Below, one piece after another: positions 11,339 to 18,740 of a stretch of DNA of 20,334 nucleotides. Origin of the DNA: an uncultured bacterium (GTDB lineage Bacteria; Patescibacteriota; Minisyncoccia; Phycocordibacterales; UBA9973); NCBI GenBank assembly GCA_903891365.1, contig CAITEG010000039.1:1-20334 (forward strand). The letters are read 5' to 3'. Each line of letters opens with the position of its first letter. The first letter of the stretch is position 1. The translations under genes were made by a program, and so were the position numbers. Under the pieces are notes generated by a model that saw only the letters and a program-made list of their open reading frames with translations, had not been told where the DNA came from and did not search any database.

Positions 11339-11761
11339 ATGAGCCAACAATGTAATCGTTGTAAAAGATTTTTACCAAAGAAAAGATTTGGACGAAAAAC
11401 AATTTCTCCACTTCGTTACTCACTTCAGTGTAAGGATTGTTGTAATAAATATAATAGAGAAGTATGGTATCCTAAAAATAGACAAAAACAAATTGAAGCA
11501 AATCGAAGGTATAGAAAAAATAATCCTAACAAAGTATTGGCAGGCAGATATGGCGTAGAAGAGAAAGAGGTGATTGACTTAATTACCAGAGCCCACGGGA
11601 GATGTGAAATCTGTGGAAAATCTGCAAAACTGTCCTTAGATCACGACCATAAAACACAAAAAATAAGAGGGTTTTTATGTAATAATTGTAATAAAGGAAT
11701 TGGATTTTTTATGGATGATAAAAAATTACTTCAAAAAACTATTGATTATTTATCGAAGTAA
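11339..11761 (+). CDS. Endonuclease VII-like recombination endonuclease
   Basis: A 140-aa protein. Residues about 5-35 form a zinc-ribbon-like unit (CNRC ... CKDC). The C-terminal half carries the endonuclease VII signature: CEICG (about 91-95), then LSLDHDHKT with the catalytic Asp-His-Asp-His, then GFLCNNCNKGIGFFMDD and a final helix DYLSK. Two CxxC pairs bind structural zinc in a beta-beta-alpha-metal (HNH-related) fold. T4 endonuclease VII resolves branched DNA before packaging; many relatives are free-standing homing endonucleases, so either role is possible. It is transcribed from its own leaderless promoter. Its A/T-rich sequence is typical of mobile endonuclease genes. Confidence 0.88.
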   Translation: MSQQCNRCKRFLPKKRFGRKTISPLRYSLQCKDCCNKYNREVWYPKNRQKQIEANRRYRKNNPNKVLAGRYGVEEKEVIDLITRAHGRCEICGKSAKLSLDHDHKTQKIRGFLCNNCNKGIGFFMDDKKLLQKTIDYLSK

Positions 11762-11778
11762 ACACCGCCGCTAGGGTA

Positions 11779-11807
11779 TTGACATAAATTGTTCGCCGCC
11801 GTATTAT
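11779..11807 (+). promoter_or_regulatory. Promoter for the metallophosphoesterase gene
   Basis: TTGACA (11779-11784), a 17-base spacer and TATTAT (11802-11807). The start would be near 11814, leaving a leader of about 21 A/T-rich bases before the ATG at 11835, with no SD. Confidence 0.7.
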
Positions 11808-11834
11808 GGATTAATAACCCATAACTTTAATCAA

Positions 11835-13079
11835 ATGAAAATTAACAAACCTAAGAAAAAAAATGAAAGTCAAGGCAGTAATAAGAACCCATCTACAATG
11901 AAAGCTGATGGGGCTTTTGTCTTTAAGAATGAGATAAACGCTTACATCAAGGGTCACCAGGAGCTAAGCGATGAGGTTTTAGCTGAAGCTTGTGGTATTT
12001 CCGTAAACGCTGTCGACCATAGGAGGAGAGCAATGAAATTAAAACGTGCAGAAAAACCCTTGAAACCCAAGGTAGAGGAAACTCTGAAGGAAAGGCGTGC
12101 AAAGCTCGCCACCAAAGTGGCCAGCAGCACGAAAGAAAAACAACTTAAAGAGGCAATAGCCTATATCGAAGAGTTGGAGAAGGAAAAAGAAGATTTATTT
12201 TTAGTAAAGAAAACAATCCAAACATTCGAGATCCAAACAAAAAAGGTTGGTGAAGGGAAAAGCGAAGCAGTCGCATTCATGGTAGCAAGTGATTGGCACG
12301 TGGAGGAACCCGTTGTTCCGGCACAGGTCAACGACATGAATGAATACAATCTCGCTATTTCCAAAGCAAGGTCAGAGAAGTTCTTTCAAAATGGGCTCAG
12401 GCTCATACAGATCTTTCAAAAAGACACGAAAATAAAACAGCTTGTAATGCCTTTACTGGGCGATTTCATTACCAACAGTATCCACGAGGATCTGGCGGAA
12501 TCAAATCTTCTACTCCCTGGCGAGGCAGCGTGGCTTGCGCAGCAGTATCTTGTTTCTGGAATTGAGTTTATTCTTAAAAACTCGGACCTGGATATTCTCC
12601 TGGTTTGTCATTCCGGTAATCATGGGCGTATGACGCAAAAAATGCATGTATCTACTGAGGCTGGAAACAGTCTGGAAATTTACATGTATAAGAATATGGC
12701 TGAATACTTTAGTAAGCAACCGCGAGTAAAATTCTTGGTTGCCGAAGGGTTGATGTCGTATGTCAAAGTCTACGATTACACTATCCGCTTCCTTCATGGA
12801 CATAGCATTAAGTTTAATGGCGGTATAGGTGGAATCACGGTTCCGGTTCGTAAAGCAATCTCACAGTGGAACAAGATACGAAAAGCTGACTTAACGGTTT
12901 TCGGACATTTTCATCAAATGTTCGACGGCAATGACTTCCTCGTAAATGGTAGTTTAATCGGTTATAACAACTTCGCACTCAGTATCAAAGCTGATTACGA
13001 AAAACCGAGACAAGGTTTCTTCCTTATTTCAAATTACCAGGGCGGCGAGAAGACTGTCGTAGCACCGATTCGTGTTTAG
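11835..13079 (+). CDS. Calcineurin-like metallophosphoesterase with N-terminal HTH
   Basis: A 414-aa protein. Residues about 30-68 resemble a helix-turn-helix (LSDEVLAEACGISVNAVDHRRRAM); 75-135 are Lys/Glu-rich and probably coiled coil. The C-terminal part is a metallophosphoesterase: ASDWHVEE (D-x-H), LLGDFI (GD), CHSGNHG (GNH), FLHGHS and VFGHFH (GHxH), i.e. the full set of two-metal ligands. Such HTH-phosphoesterase fusions occur in phages. The domain hydrolyses phosphodiesters, and with a DNA-binding head it may be a nuclease; the substrate is unknown. It is a single-gene unit with its own promoter, followed by the palindrome at 13096. Confidence 0.88.
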   Translation: MKINKPKKKNESQGSNKNPSTMKADGAFVFKNEINAYIKGHQELSDEVLAEACGISVNAVDHRRRAMKLKRAEKPLKPKVEETLKERRAKLATKVASSTKEKQLKEAIAYIEELEKEKEDLFLVKKTIQTFEIQTKKVGEGKSEAVAFMVASDWHVEEPVVPAQVNDMNEYNLAISKARSEKFFQNGLRLIQIFQKDTKIKQLVMPLLGDFITNSIHEDLAESNLLLPGEAAWLAQQYLVSGIEFILKNSDLDILLVCHSGNHGRMTQKMHVSTEAGNSLEIYMYKNMAEYFSKQPRVKFLVAEGLMSYVKVYDYTIRFLHGHSIKFNGGIGGITVPVRKAISQWNKIRKADLTVFGHFHQMFDGNDFLVNGSLIGYNNFALSIKADYEKPRQGFFLISNYQGGEKTVVAPIRV

Positions 13080-13085
13080 TCAAGT

Positions 13086-13122
13086 TTGACAGAGGATACC
13101 CTTAGCGCTATGCTAAGGGTAT
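13086..13122 (+). promoter_or_regulatory. Promoter with an 11-bp palindrome over the spacer and start site (possible operator or terminator)
   Basis: TTGACA (13086-13091), a 17-base spacer and TATGCT (13109-13114) form a promoter. A perfect inverted repeat, 13096-13106 with 13112-13122 (ATACCCTTAGC/GCTAAGGGTAT, 5-base loop), covers the spacer, the -10 and the expected start. A repressor bound there would block transcription of the diphosphohydrolase gene. As RNA from upstream, the same hairpin followed by ACTTTT could also terminate the phosphoesterase transcript. Confidence 0.6.
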
Positions 13123-13147
13123 TACTTTTAAAAATTAAATCAACCAT

Positions 13148-13486
13148 ATGAAAAAATTTACAACAAAAGATTCTGGTAAGCGAGTTAAGTTTGAAACAGG
13201 CATGCAACGTGATATTACCATTGGTAAAACTCGATATGATTTGGTTATACCACTAGAAATGAAAGAAAATATGCTTAAGCGTTGGGCAGAATTAATGTCG
13301 CGCGGGGCAGAAAAATATACAGCACGAAACTGGGAAAAAGCCTCTACTCAAGAGGAATTAGATAGATTCAAAGAAAGTGCTATTAGACACTTTATGCAAT
13401 GGTTTACAAACCAAGACGATGAGGATCATGCCGCTGCAGTTTTCTTTAATATTCAAGGAGCTGAATATGTCAAAGAAAAAATGTAA
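13148..13486 (+). CDS. dATP/dGTP diphosphohydrolase-like protein (MazZ/DUF5664-like)
   Basis: A 112-aa protein with the pattern GKTRYDL...LKRWAELMSRGAEKYTARNWEKA, then FKESAIRHFMQWF and DEDHAAAVFFNIQGAEY. This is the all-alpha phage family known as DUF5664 or dATP/dGTP diphosphohydrolase; Glu/Asp residues on the helices (EDH segment) would bind Mg. Members remove dATP or dGTP from the nucleotide pool, in some phages to favour 2-aminoadenine (Z) DNA. No PurZ gene is in this window, so a modified genome is not shown. Position directly before ribonucleotide reductase supports a dNTP-pool role. It is controlled by the palindrome-bearing promoter. Confidence 0.78.
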   Translation: MKKFTTKDSGKRVKFETGMQRDITIGKTRYDLVIPLEMKENMLKRWAELMSRGAEKYTARNWEKASTQEELDRFKESAIRHFMQWFTNQDDEDHAAAVFFNIQGAEYVKEKM

Positions 13487-13529
13487 ACACTGCGGAAAGG
13501 AAATGGTTAGTAAACCAAAAATAAGTTGA
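13467..13529 (+). CDS. Possible 20-residue zinc-knuckle peptide
   Basis: An ATG with a clear SD (AAGGAG, 13455-13460, 6 bases upstream) opens a 20-codon frame containing CKHCGKEM, then stops at TGA. It overlaps the end of the diphosphohydrolase gene, and its stop overlaps the RNR promoter -35. It may be a real micro-protein, or a remnant or leader peptide. The SD is notable because most genes outside 7.8-9.4 kb lack one. Confidence 0.4.
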   Translation: MSKKKCKHCGKEMVSKPKIS

Positions 13530-13554
13530 CCACAATATGCAAATTTTTTAAACT
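13526..13554 (+). promoter_or_regulatory. Promoter for the ribonucleotide reductase gene
   Basis: TTGACC (13526-13531), a 17-base spacer and TAAACT (13549-13554). The start would be near 13561, almost at the TTG codon at 13564, so the transcript may be nearly leaderless or use the later ATG at 13591. No cobalamin riboswitch fits in the gap. Confidence 0.6.
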
Positions 13555-13563
13555 CTGCCAAGA

Positions 13564-15618
13564 TTGGTAGATAACCCTAACGCTGAAACCATGAATAATC
13601 CAGAAACAAATCCAATGATAGAAGACCTTTATAGACAGTTTATCTACTACCGTACATATAGCCGTTATAACCAGGATTTAGGCCGTAGAGAGACATGGCC
13701 TGAGACTGTAGATAGATATATGAAATTCATGCGTGAGAATTTGTCTAGACAATACGTGGTTCCCTCTTTGAAGGCTCTATATGACCTCACAGACGCTGAA
13801 TTTGAGGAGATCCGTACATCCATACTAAAACAGGAAGTAATGCCCTCTATGAGGCTATTATGGAGCGCTGGGGGCCCTGCAGAGCGGTGTAATGCTTGTT
13901 GCTACAATTGTGCATACCTAGCAGTGGAATCCTTTCGGGATATGGCAGAAGCCCTATATCTCCTATGTTCAGGATGCGGAGTAGGTTTTTCAGTAGAGAA
14001 AAGGTCTATTGACAGACTGCCTAAAATATGGCCTCAAAAAAAAGCTGTGCCAGCTAAATATTTTATTGTTGATGATAATAAAGAAGGGTGGGCGGATGCA
14101 TTACTTTTCGGATTAAATACATGGTCTTCTGGAGAAGATGTTATTTTTGATTACTCTCAGATTCGTCCTCAGGGTGCGCGCCTGAAAACTATGGGTGGTC
14201 GTGCAAGTGGCCCACAACCTCTTATCGAGTTGCTCGATCTAACTCGTGATATTATCTTTGCTCGCGAAGGACAGGATCTTCGTCCTATTGATGTTCATCA
14301 TATAATGACTAAGATAGGGGACTGTGTGGTTTCTGGTGGCGTGCGTCGTTCAGCGATGATATCATTATCAGACCTTGAAGATGATGATATTCGTCATTGT
14401 AAAGATGGAAAGTTTTGGGAGGAAGCACCACATCTTGCGTTAGCTAATAACTCAACTGTATATACTGAGAAGCCAACTGAAGAACGTTTCGCAGAAGAAT
14501 GGGCAGCACTGAAAGCGTCAAAGAGTGGAGAGCGTGGAATCTTCAATAGAGGATCCCTTAAGAAACAAGTTCCTGAACGTCGATGGAAAGCATGGGTTGG
14601 TCTTGGGATAACTCTTCCTGTATCAATAGGACGTCCTAGTCCTAACTTAAATAAAGTTCAGTCACCAGTAGGAGTAAATCCATGTGGAGAAATAATTCTA
14701 CTATCTCACCAGTTTTGTAACCTCACAGAAGTTGTGGCGCGTGAAGGTGATACTGCTTCTGATTTGGAAAGAAAAGTCCGTATAGCTGCGATTATTGGAA
14801 CATACCAATCTACTCTCACAGATTTCAAGTATCTAAATGATTCTTGGCGCCGTAATTGCGAAGCTGAGCACTTGGTTGGAGTCTCTATCACTGGACAGTG
14901 GGATTGCGAAGCCGCTCGTGAGCCTTCGGTTTTAAGAAAACTAAAAGACATTGTAATTAAGACAACTGAACAGTATGCCATTAGATTTGACATAACTGCT
15001 CCTACTGCCACAACGTGTTGTAAGCCTAGTGGCACAGTATCTCAACTTGTCAATTCTTCTTCAGGACTACACACCCGTTTTTCTAACTACTATGTACGTC
15101 GCGTCCGCATTACCGCAACCGACCCGTTGTTTAAGATGCTACGCGATCAGGGAGTTCCCTATTGTGCTGAGGTTGGACAAGACATGGAAACAGCCACAAC
15201 ATACGTCCTAGAATTTCCTATTAAATCCCCTGACGGGGTCAAGACCAATGAAAGTCAAAGTGCTATACAGCAACTGGAACACTGGCTTGTATTAAAGGAA
15301 AACTTCACTGAGCACAACCCTTCGTGTACCATCTTTATCAAAAACGGTGAATGGGACGAGGTTAGAGATTGGGTGTGGAAACATTGGGACAAGATTGGAG
15401 GACTATCTTTCCTTCCATTCTCAGACGCCGTTTATGAGAAGCCACCGTTCCAAGCTATTACCAAGAAGGAATATGAGGGACTACTAGAAACAATGCCTAA
15501 GATTGACTTTAGCCTTCTAGGGAAGTACGAACAGGAAGACAATACAGAGGGAGCTAAGACGTTTGCCTGTGCAGGTAATGTCTGCGAGGTAGTTGACAGT
15601 CCAGCTCCAGTAGTTTAA
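13564..15618 (+). CDS. nrdJ: Adenosylcobalamin-dependent (class II) ribonucleoside-triphosphate reductase
   Basis: Up to 684 aa. The TTG at 13564 gives the longest form; ATG at 13591 (residue 10) or 13615 is an equally plausible start. It resembles the monomeric Lactobacillus-type reductase. Redox Cys residues lie near NCAYLAVES (C116) and SHQFCNL (C385), the radical Cys is in VNPCGEIIL (C374, with E376), VSGGVRRSAMISLSD (257-270) is conserved, and the C-terminal shuttle pair is CAGNVC (C669, C674). It makes dNTPs from NTPs with a B12 radical, so it needs neither oxygen nor a small subunit. About 28 residues (WKAWVGLGITLPVS onward, 341-368) before the PCGE loop look longer than I expect for the family. 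It follows the diphosphohydrolase and precedes unknown and HNH genes. Confidence 0.93.
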   Translation: MVDNPNAETMNNPETNPMIEDLYRQFIYYRTYSRYNQDLGRRETWPETVDRYMKFMRENLSRQYVVPSLKALYDLTDAEFEEIRTSILKQEVMPSMRLLWSAGGPAERCNACCYNCAYLAVESFRDMAEALYLLCSGCGVGFSVEKRSIDRLPKIWPQKKAVPAKYFIVDDNKEGWADALLFGLNTWSSGEDVIFDYSQIRPQGARLKTMGGRASGPQPLIELLDLTRDIIFAREGQDLRPIDVHHIMTKIGDCVVSGGVRRSAMISLSDLEDDDIRHCKDGKFWEEAPHLALANNSTVYTEKPTEERFAEEWAALKASKSGERGIFNRGSLKKQVPERRWKAWVGLGITLPVSIGRPSPNLNKVQSPVGVNPCGEIILLSHQFCNLTEVVAREGDTASDLERKVRIAAIIGTYQSTLTDFKYLNDSWRRNCEAEHLVGVSITGQWDCEAAREPSVLRKLKDIVIKTTEQYAIRFDITAPTATTCCKPSGTVSQLVNSSSGLHTRFSNYYVRRVRITATDPLFKMLRDQGVPYCAEVGQDMETATTYVLEFPIKSPDGVKTNESQSAIQQLEHWLVLKENFTEHNPSCTIFIKNGEWDEVRDWVWKHWDKIGGLSFLPFSDAVYEKPPFQAITKKEYEGLLETMPKIDFSLLGKYEQEDNTEGAKTFACAGNVCEVVDSPAPVV

Positions 15619-15621
15619 GAT
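15593..15621 (+). promoter_or_regulatory. Promoter for the gene at 15650
   Basis: TTGACA (15593-15598), a 17-base spacer and TAAGAT (15616-15621), identical in both boxes to the RNA-2 promoter. The start would be near 15628, leaving an A/T-rich leader of about 22 bases without SD. It overlaps the RNR stop codon. Confidence 0.72.
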
Positions 15622-15649
15622 TAATCTATTAAACATAACGTTTTAAAAA

Positions 15650-16021
15650 ATGGGAATGCAGAGATATTGGGAAAAGTTTGAATGTGGCGCAAACCGTACA
15701 AGGGACTTACCCCATCTCATAAAGTGGTGGTGGCAACGTCTATTTCGTGGGTATGATGATCGAGATATCTGGAATCTTGATAAGGCAATAATTCGCTTTA
15801 TCTACCCTCGTCTAGACTTCTTTGTGACCTGGCAGTGTGAACATGGTATGCACTATCCAGCAGACGACATGGATCCAGCAGCCTGGCTAAATGCCCTCAA
15901 AAAGATGCGTGAGGCCCTCAAATTACTCTCAAAACCTAAAGAGTGGACCGAGGAGGAAGAGAAGACCATTAAGGAAGGAACTGAGCTTTTAGGAAAATAC
16001 TTACGTGACTTATATGACTAA
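15650..16021 (+). CDS. Phage protein of unknown function (WWQRLxRGYDDRD type, 123 aa)
   Basis: A 123-aa, Trp/Tyr-rich protein with the segment LIKWWWQRLFRGYDDRDIWNLD near residues 23-44 (only its pattern matters here: Trp cluster, then RGYDDRD and WNLD) and a C-terminal Glu/Lys helix. I recall similar proteins from many tailed phages; none has a known function. It has its own promoter, and its last 8 bases overlap the HNH gene. Confidence 0.72.
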   Translation: MGMQRYWEKFECGANRTRDLPHLIKWWWQRLFRGYDDRDIWNLDKAIIRFIYPRLDFFVTWQCEHGMHYPADDMDPAAWLNALKKMREALKLLSKPKEWTEEEEKTIKEGTELLGKYLRDLYD

Positions 16022-16514
16022 AGATAATAAGAACAAAAAACAAGTTGCTAAACACAATTGGTATATAAAACATCAAGAAGAACAGTCTTTATTCATGAAA
16101 AACTGGAGAAAAGAGCATGAGGGATATTCATCTAGGAAACATAAAGAATGGTACCAAAACCACAAAAAAGAATGGGCAGAATACCAAAGAGAAAGAAGAA
16201 AGAGTTTAATCCAGGTTCATTTAGCAGAAAGTCTTCGACGGCGGATTAATAGGGCAGTAAGAAATGGGTCAAAAATAGGTTCTGCAGTTTGTGATTTAGG
16301 GTGTCCAGTCGACGATTTTAAAGTATATTTAGAGTCACTTTTTTTGGATGGAATGACTTGGAATAATCGTTCTAATTGGCATATAGATCATATAATTCCA
16401 CTTTCTTCTTTTGATTTAGAAGATAGAGAGCAGTTTCTTAAGGCGTGTCATTATACTAATCTTCAGCCTTTGTGGGCTATAGATAACCTTAAAAAGGGTA
16501 ATAAAATTGTCTAA
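16014..16514 (+). CDS. HNH homing endonuclease
   Basis: A 166-aa protein. The first 75 residues are Lys/Glu/Trp-rich helices with repeated KEWYQNHKKEWAEYQ-like units, probably DNA-contacting. The HNH core follows: WHIDHIIPLSSF (His-Asp-His), then TNLQPLWAIDNLKKGNKI with the central Asn and final Asn/Lys. The ATG at 16014 is chosen over the GTG at 16005. It is A/T-rich, free-standing and sits just downstream of ribonucleotide reductase, a favourite neighbourhood for phage homing endonucleases. A 7-bp hairpin follows at 16568. Confidence 0.88.
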   Translation: MTKDNKNKKQVAKHNWYIKHQEEQSLFMKNWRKEHEGYSSRKHKEWYQNHKKEWAEYQRERRKSLIQVHLAESLRRRINRAVRNGSKIGSAVCDLGCPVDDFKVYLESLFLDGMTWNNRSNWHIDHIIPLSSFDLEDREQFLKACHYTNLQPLWAIDNLKKGNKIV

Positions 16515-16567
16515 TTTGTCAAGACTATCCATTTTTGTTTTTGTATGATAGAATGGGTGTTGACAAC

Positions 16568-16595
16568 CCGGGTACTTAATTGATACCCGGATTTG
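16568..16595 (+). terminator. Hairpin after the HNH gene, possible terminator
   Basis: CCGGGTA (16568-16574) pairs with TACCCGG (16584-16590) around a 9-base loop, followed by ATTTGTCTT, a weak T-run. It could end the HNH transcript or be a leader structure for the gene at 16638. The preceding bases (GTTGACAACC) also precede the hairpin at 11237. Confidence 0.4.
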
Positions 16596-16637
16596 TCTTA
16601 CCCCCATGAGTTTGAGGAGAGCAAAACTTCTTACATA

Positions 16638-17165
16638 ATGTTACTTTCACAAGTGGTGGTCAGATTGGCCATCCCGGCACTTCTCTTAGTAAGTGGCACC
16701 CCAGTTTTAACCCAACAGGGGCAGCCGACTAATCAAGAGGTCGTGGTAACTTCCAATCCGGTATACCCGACGGACGCAAAAGGCGTCCTGATCCCATGGA
16801 AGACTCTACTAAGTCGTGACAAAGAGCTATATGAACTAGCGTCAAAATGCGAAGATGTTGGACTAGATCCTGAGGCTACAAATTATGAAGATGCAAAAAT
16901 AACGGGTTATCCGTCATATGGTATCCTACAATTCCAGCCGAAAACATTTCTAGATAATGTCAAGCGTTATAACGCCCTACCTGGGGCGACAGACAAGCAA
17001 ATTCTAGCAGCAGTAAAAGATCCATACTTGCAAATATTTATAGCAAGGCGTATGATTAGTGCTGGAGAGGGCCATCAGTGGTCCTGTTACTCCACACTTA
17101 AACTTTCTACAAAATACCCAGTATGGAAAACGAAATCAGAGGACGTCTTGAAGAACTTGGATTAG
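16638..17165 (+). CDS. Secreted or membrane-anchored transglycosylase-like (SLT/lysozyme-fold) protein
   Basis: The ATG at 16638 gives 175 aa with a hydrophobic N-terminus (residues 1-23, VVVRLAIPALLLVSG) that looks like a signal peptide or anchor; the earlier TTG at 16593 would bury it. The domain has KCEDVG with the likely catalytic Glu72, ATNYEDAKITGYPSYG, GILQFQPKTF, and HQWSCY near the C-terminus, as in phage and bacterial SLT-type muramidases. It would cut peptidoglycan during entry or lysis. An SD-like GAGGAG is 20 bases upstream, too far to be convincing. It overlaps the next gene by 43 bases. Confidence 0.75.
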   Translation: MLLSQVVVRLAIPALLLVSGTPVLTQQGQPTNQEVVVTSNPVYPTDAKGVLIPWKTLLSRDKELYELASKCEDVGLDPEATNYEDAKITGYPSYGILQFQPKTFLDNVKRYNALPGATDKQILAAVKDPYLQIFIARRMISAGEGHQWSCYSTLKLSTKYPVWKTKSEDVLKNLD

Positions 17166-17341
17166 ACCAAGAACAGATAAACGAACTCGAACCTTTATTA
17201 GAAGAGCGTGAAATACCAGAAGGGGAACTTCGCGCTCCCGTAGAAGATCTCAAGACACAACTTTCACTTGAGACAGATTGGAGAAAGCGCGCAGCTATTG
17301 CTGCTCGTATTATCTCCCAACACTTAGAAGAGGGCTATTAA
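17123..17341 (+). CDS. Small acidic helical protein (72 aa)
   Basis: A 72-aa Glu/Leu-rich protein with likely helices: LEELGLDQEQINELEPLLEE resembles a UBA-like or short coiled bundle in composition, followed by an Ala/Arg helix. No family is recognised. The start overlaps the transglycosylase-like gene by 43 bases in another frame, so the true start might be later, but no better ATG exists near the N-terminus. Confidence 0.6.
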   Translation: MENEIRGRLEELGLDQEQINELEPLLEEREIPEGELRAPVEDLKTQLSLETDWRKRAAIAARIISQHLEEGY

Positions 17342-17351
17342 AATAAATCTC

Positions 17352-17945
17352 ATGAAGAAAAAGAAAAAAGAAGTTATCGTTCCTGTTTTAGATAAAGTAG
17401 AAGAAATGGCAAAGATGGAAATCTTCTTCCAATCTTCGTGTAAAGCAGCACTAGAAAGTTATGCCGAGATAGGAAAAATTCCTGTCGCTCTTACTGGTCT
17501 TGTGCAGAATGGGAACAATTATGATCTTCTACCCCTAGGAGAAGATATCCCTGATATGGACGCACGGATTGTTCATACTATTACTGAGGAAATGATGACA
17601 CCAGCAGCACAGTATGTTAATGATCATAAAGGATCGGAACTTATTGCCTTGTTCCTTACAATAAGAGGACAAGGATTGGCTCACACTTCCAATAATAAAT
17701 TTGAAGAATTAAATGTGATAATGAGTGGGATAAAGACACATAATAATCTCGGCAAAACTCTAGTGTTTAACATAGAGGATAAAGATGGAAAACTTACCTT
17801 TGAAAGGATTACAACGAGTGACGGTGATTCTTGGGAAAGCAAACCAGATGAAAAAGATTTACCCGCCTTTGCAACACAAGAATTACTGGATATGTTCTGG
17901 AAAAGTTATGTGATTATGAGAAATATGGTAACTTTAAAAATATGA
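17352..17945 (+). CDS. Hypothetical protein (197 aa)
   Basis: A 197-aa soluble protein starting with a Lys cluster (MKKKKKE). It shows alternating alpha/beta segments, for example VALTGLVQNG, FLTIRGQGLAH and TLVFNIEDKDGKLTFERI, and no membrane segment or Cys cluster. I do not recognise a family. Its TGA overlaps the ATG of the nucleotidyltransferase (ATGA), so the two are translationally coupled. Confidence 0.8.
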   Translation: MKKKKKEVIVPVLDKVEEMAKMEIFFQSSCKAALESYAEIGKIPVALTGLVQNGNNYDLLPLGEDIPDMDARIVHTITEEMMTPAAQYVNDHKGSELIALFLTIRGQGLAHTSNNKFEELNVIMSGIKTHNNLGKTLVFNIEDKDGKLTFERITTSDGDSWESKPDEKDLPAFATQELLDMFWKSYVIMRNMVTLKI

Positions 17946-18649
17946 AAGGAGTAATACTTTGTGGAGGCGCTGGAACAAGACTCCGTCCAGCTACTTATGT
18001 AGTCAATAAACACCTGGTGCCAATAGGGAATTATCCTATGGTTTTATTTCCATTAAACACCATTAAATCCCTAGGTGTGAATAATATTCTAATCATTACA
18101 GGAGGAGAGAATATAGGAGATTTTGCAGAATTTTTAGGTGATGGTTCTCAATACGGATGTAATTTTACATATAAGGTTCAGACTAAAGCTGGAGGTATTG
18201 CCGAAGCCCTGGGATTAGCAGAAGATTTTGTAGGGATAGATAATGTTATGGTTATTTTGGGGGACAATATTTTCGGTGACTTAAGAAGTAGGGCAGATGA
18301 AATTCTTTGTCCTAGTATATTCGTAAAAGCCGTGAATGACGCCCACCGGTTCGGTGTTTTTATGGATGGAAAGATTATAGAAAAACCCAAGGGAGTAAAT
18401 GAAGGAGAAGTGGTTGTTGGTTTATACGTATACCCACCGTCTGTTTTTAAATTTATTAGAACCCTTAAACCTTCTCTTCGTGGTGAGTTAGAAATTACGG
18501 ATGTTAACAATCATTTCTTGGAACAAAATAATGTAAGAGTTTTTAGATTGAATGATATTTTCTGGAGTGATTGCGGTACACCTAAATCTTTAGCTAACAC
18601 TACAAGACATTTCTTGGATAATCCTGACACAATACGTCCTCTTGTCTAG
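17942..18649 (+). CDS. Sugar-phosphate nucleotidyltransferase (RmlA-like)
   Basis: A 235-aa protein with the nucleotide-binding loop GGAGTRLRPAT (residues 8-18), KHLVPIGNYPM with its Lys, the metal-binding GDNIFGD (near 102-108), an EKPK segment and a final FWSDCGTPKSL. It belongs to the glucose-1-phosphate thymidylyl-/uridylyltransferase family, which makes NDP-sugars. It lacks the C-terminal region of the usual approximately 290-aa RmlA. In a phage it may feed DNA glucosylation or alter surface glycans. No glycosyltransferase is in the window, so the use of the product is unknown. Confidence 0.9.
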   Translation: MKGVILCGGAGTRLRPATYVVNKHLVPIGNYPMVLFPLNTIKSLGVNNILIITGGENIGDFAEFLGDGSQYGCNFTYKVQTKAGGIAEALGLAEDFVGIDNVMVILGDNIFGDLRSRADEILCPSIFVKAVNDAHRFGVFMDGKIIEKPKGVNEGEVVVGLYVYPPSVFKFIRTLKPSLRGELEITDVNNHFLEQNNVRVFRLNDIFWSDCGTPKSLANTTRHFLDNPDTIRPLV

Positions 18650-18651
18650 TA

Positions 18652-18680
18652 TTGACGAACATACTGCGCGGGAGTAGGAT
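18652..18680 (+). promoter_or_regulatory. Promoter with hairpin leader for the gene at 18741
   Basis: TTGACG (18652-18657), a 17-base spacer and TAGGAT (18675-18680). The 54-base leader begins with a small hairpin (TACCC 18688-18692 / GGGTA 18699-18703). There is no SD before the ATG at 18741. Confidence 0.68.
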
Positions 18681-18740
18681 AGATAAGTACCCTTAAGTGG
18701 GTATTAATAACGTATTAACTAAGTAACTAACGCAACGTAT

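Noticed and set aside
16553..16579. Eight-codon frame MGVDNPGT before the hairpin at 16568
   Set aside because: Too short and without SD or convincing promoter; kept only as part of the shared hairpin-prefix observation.
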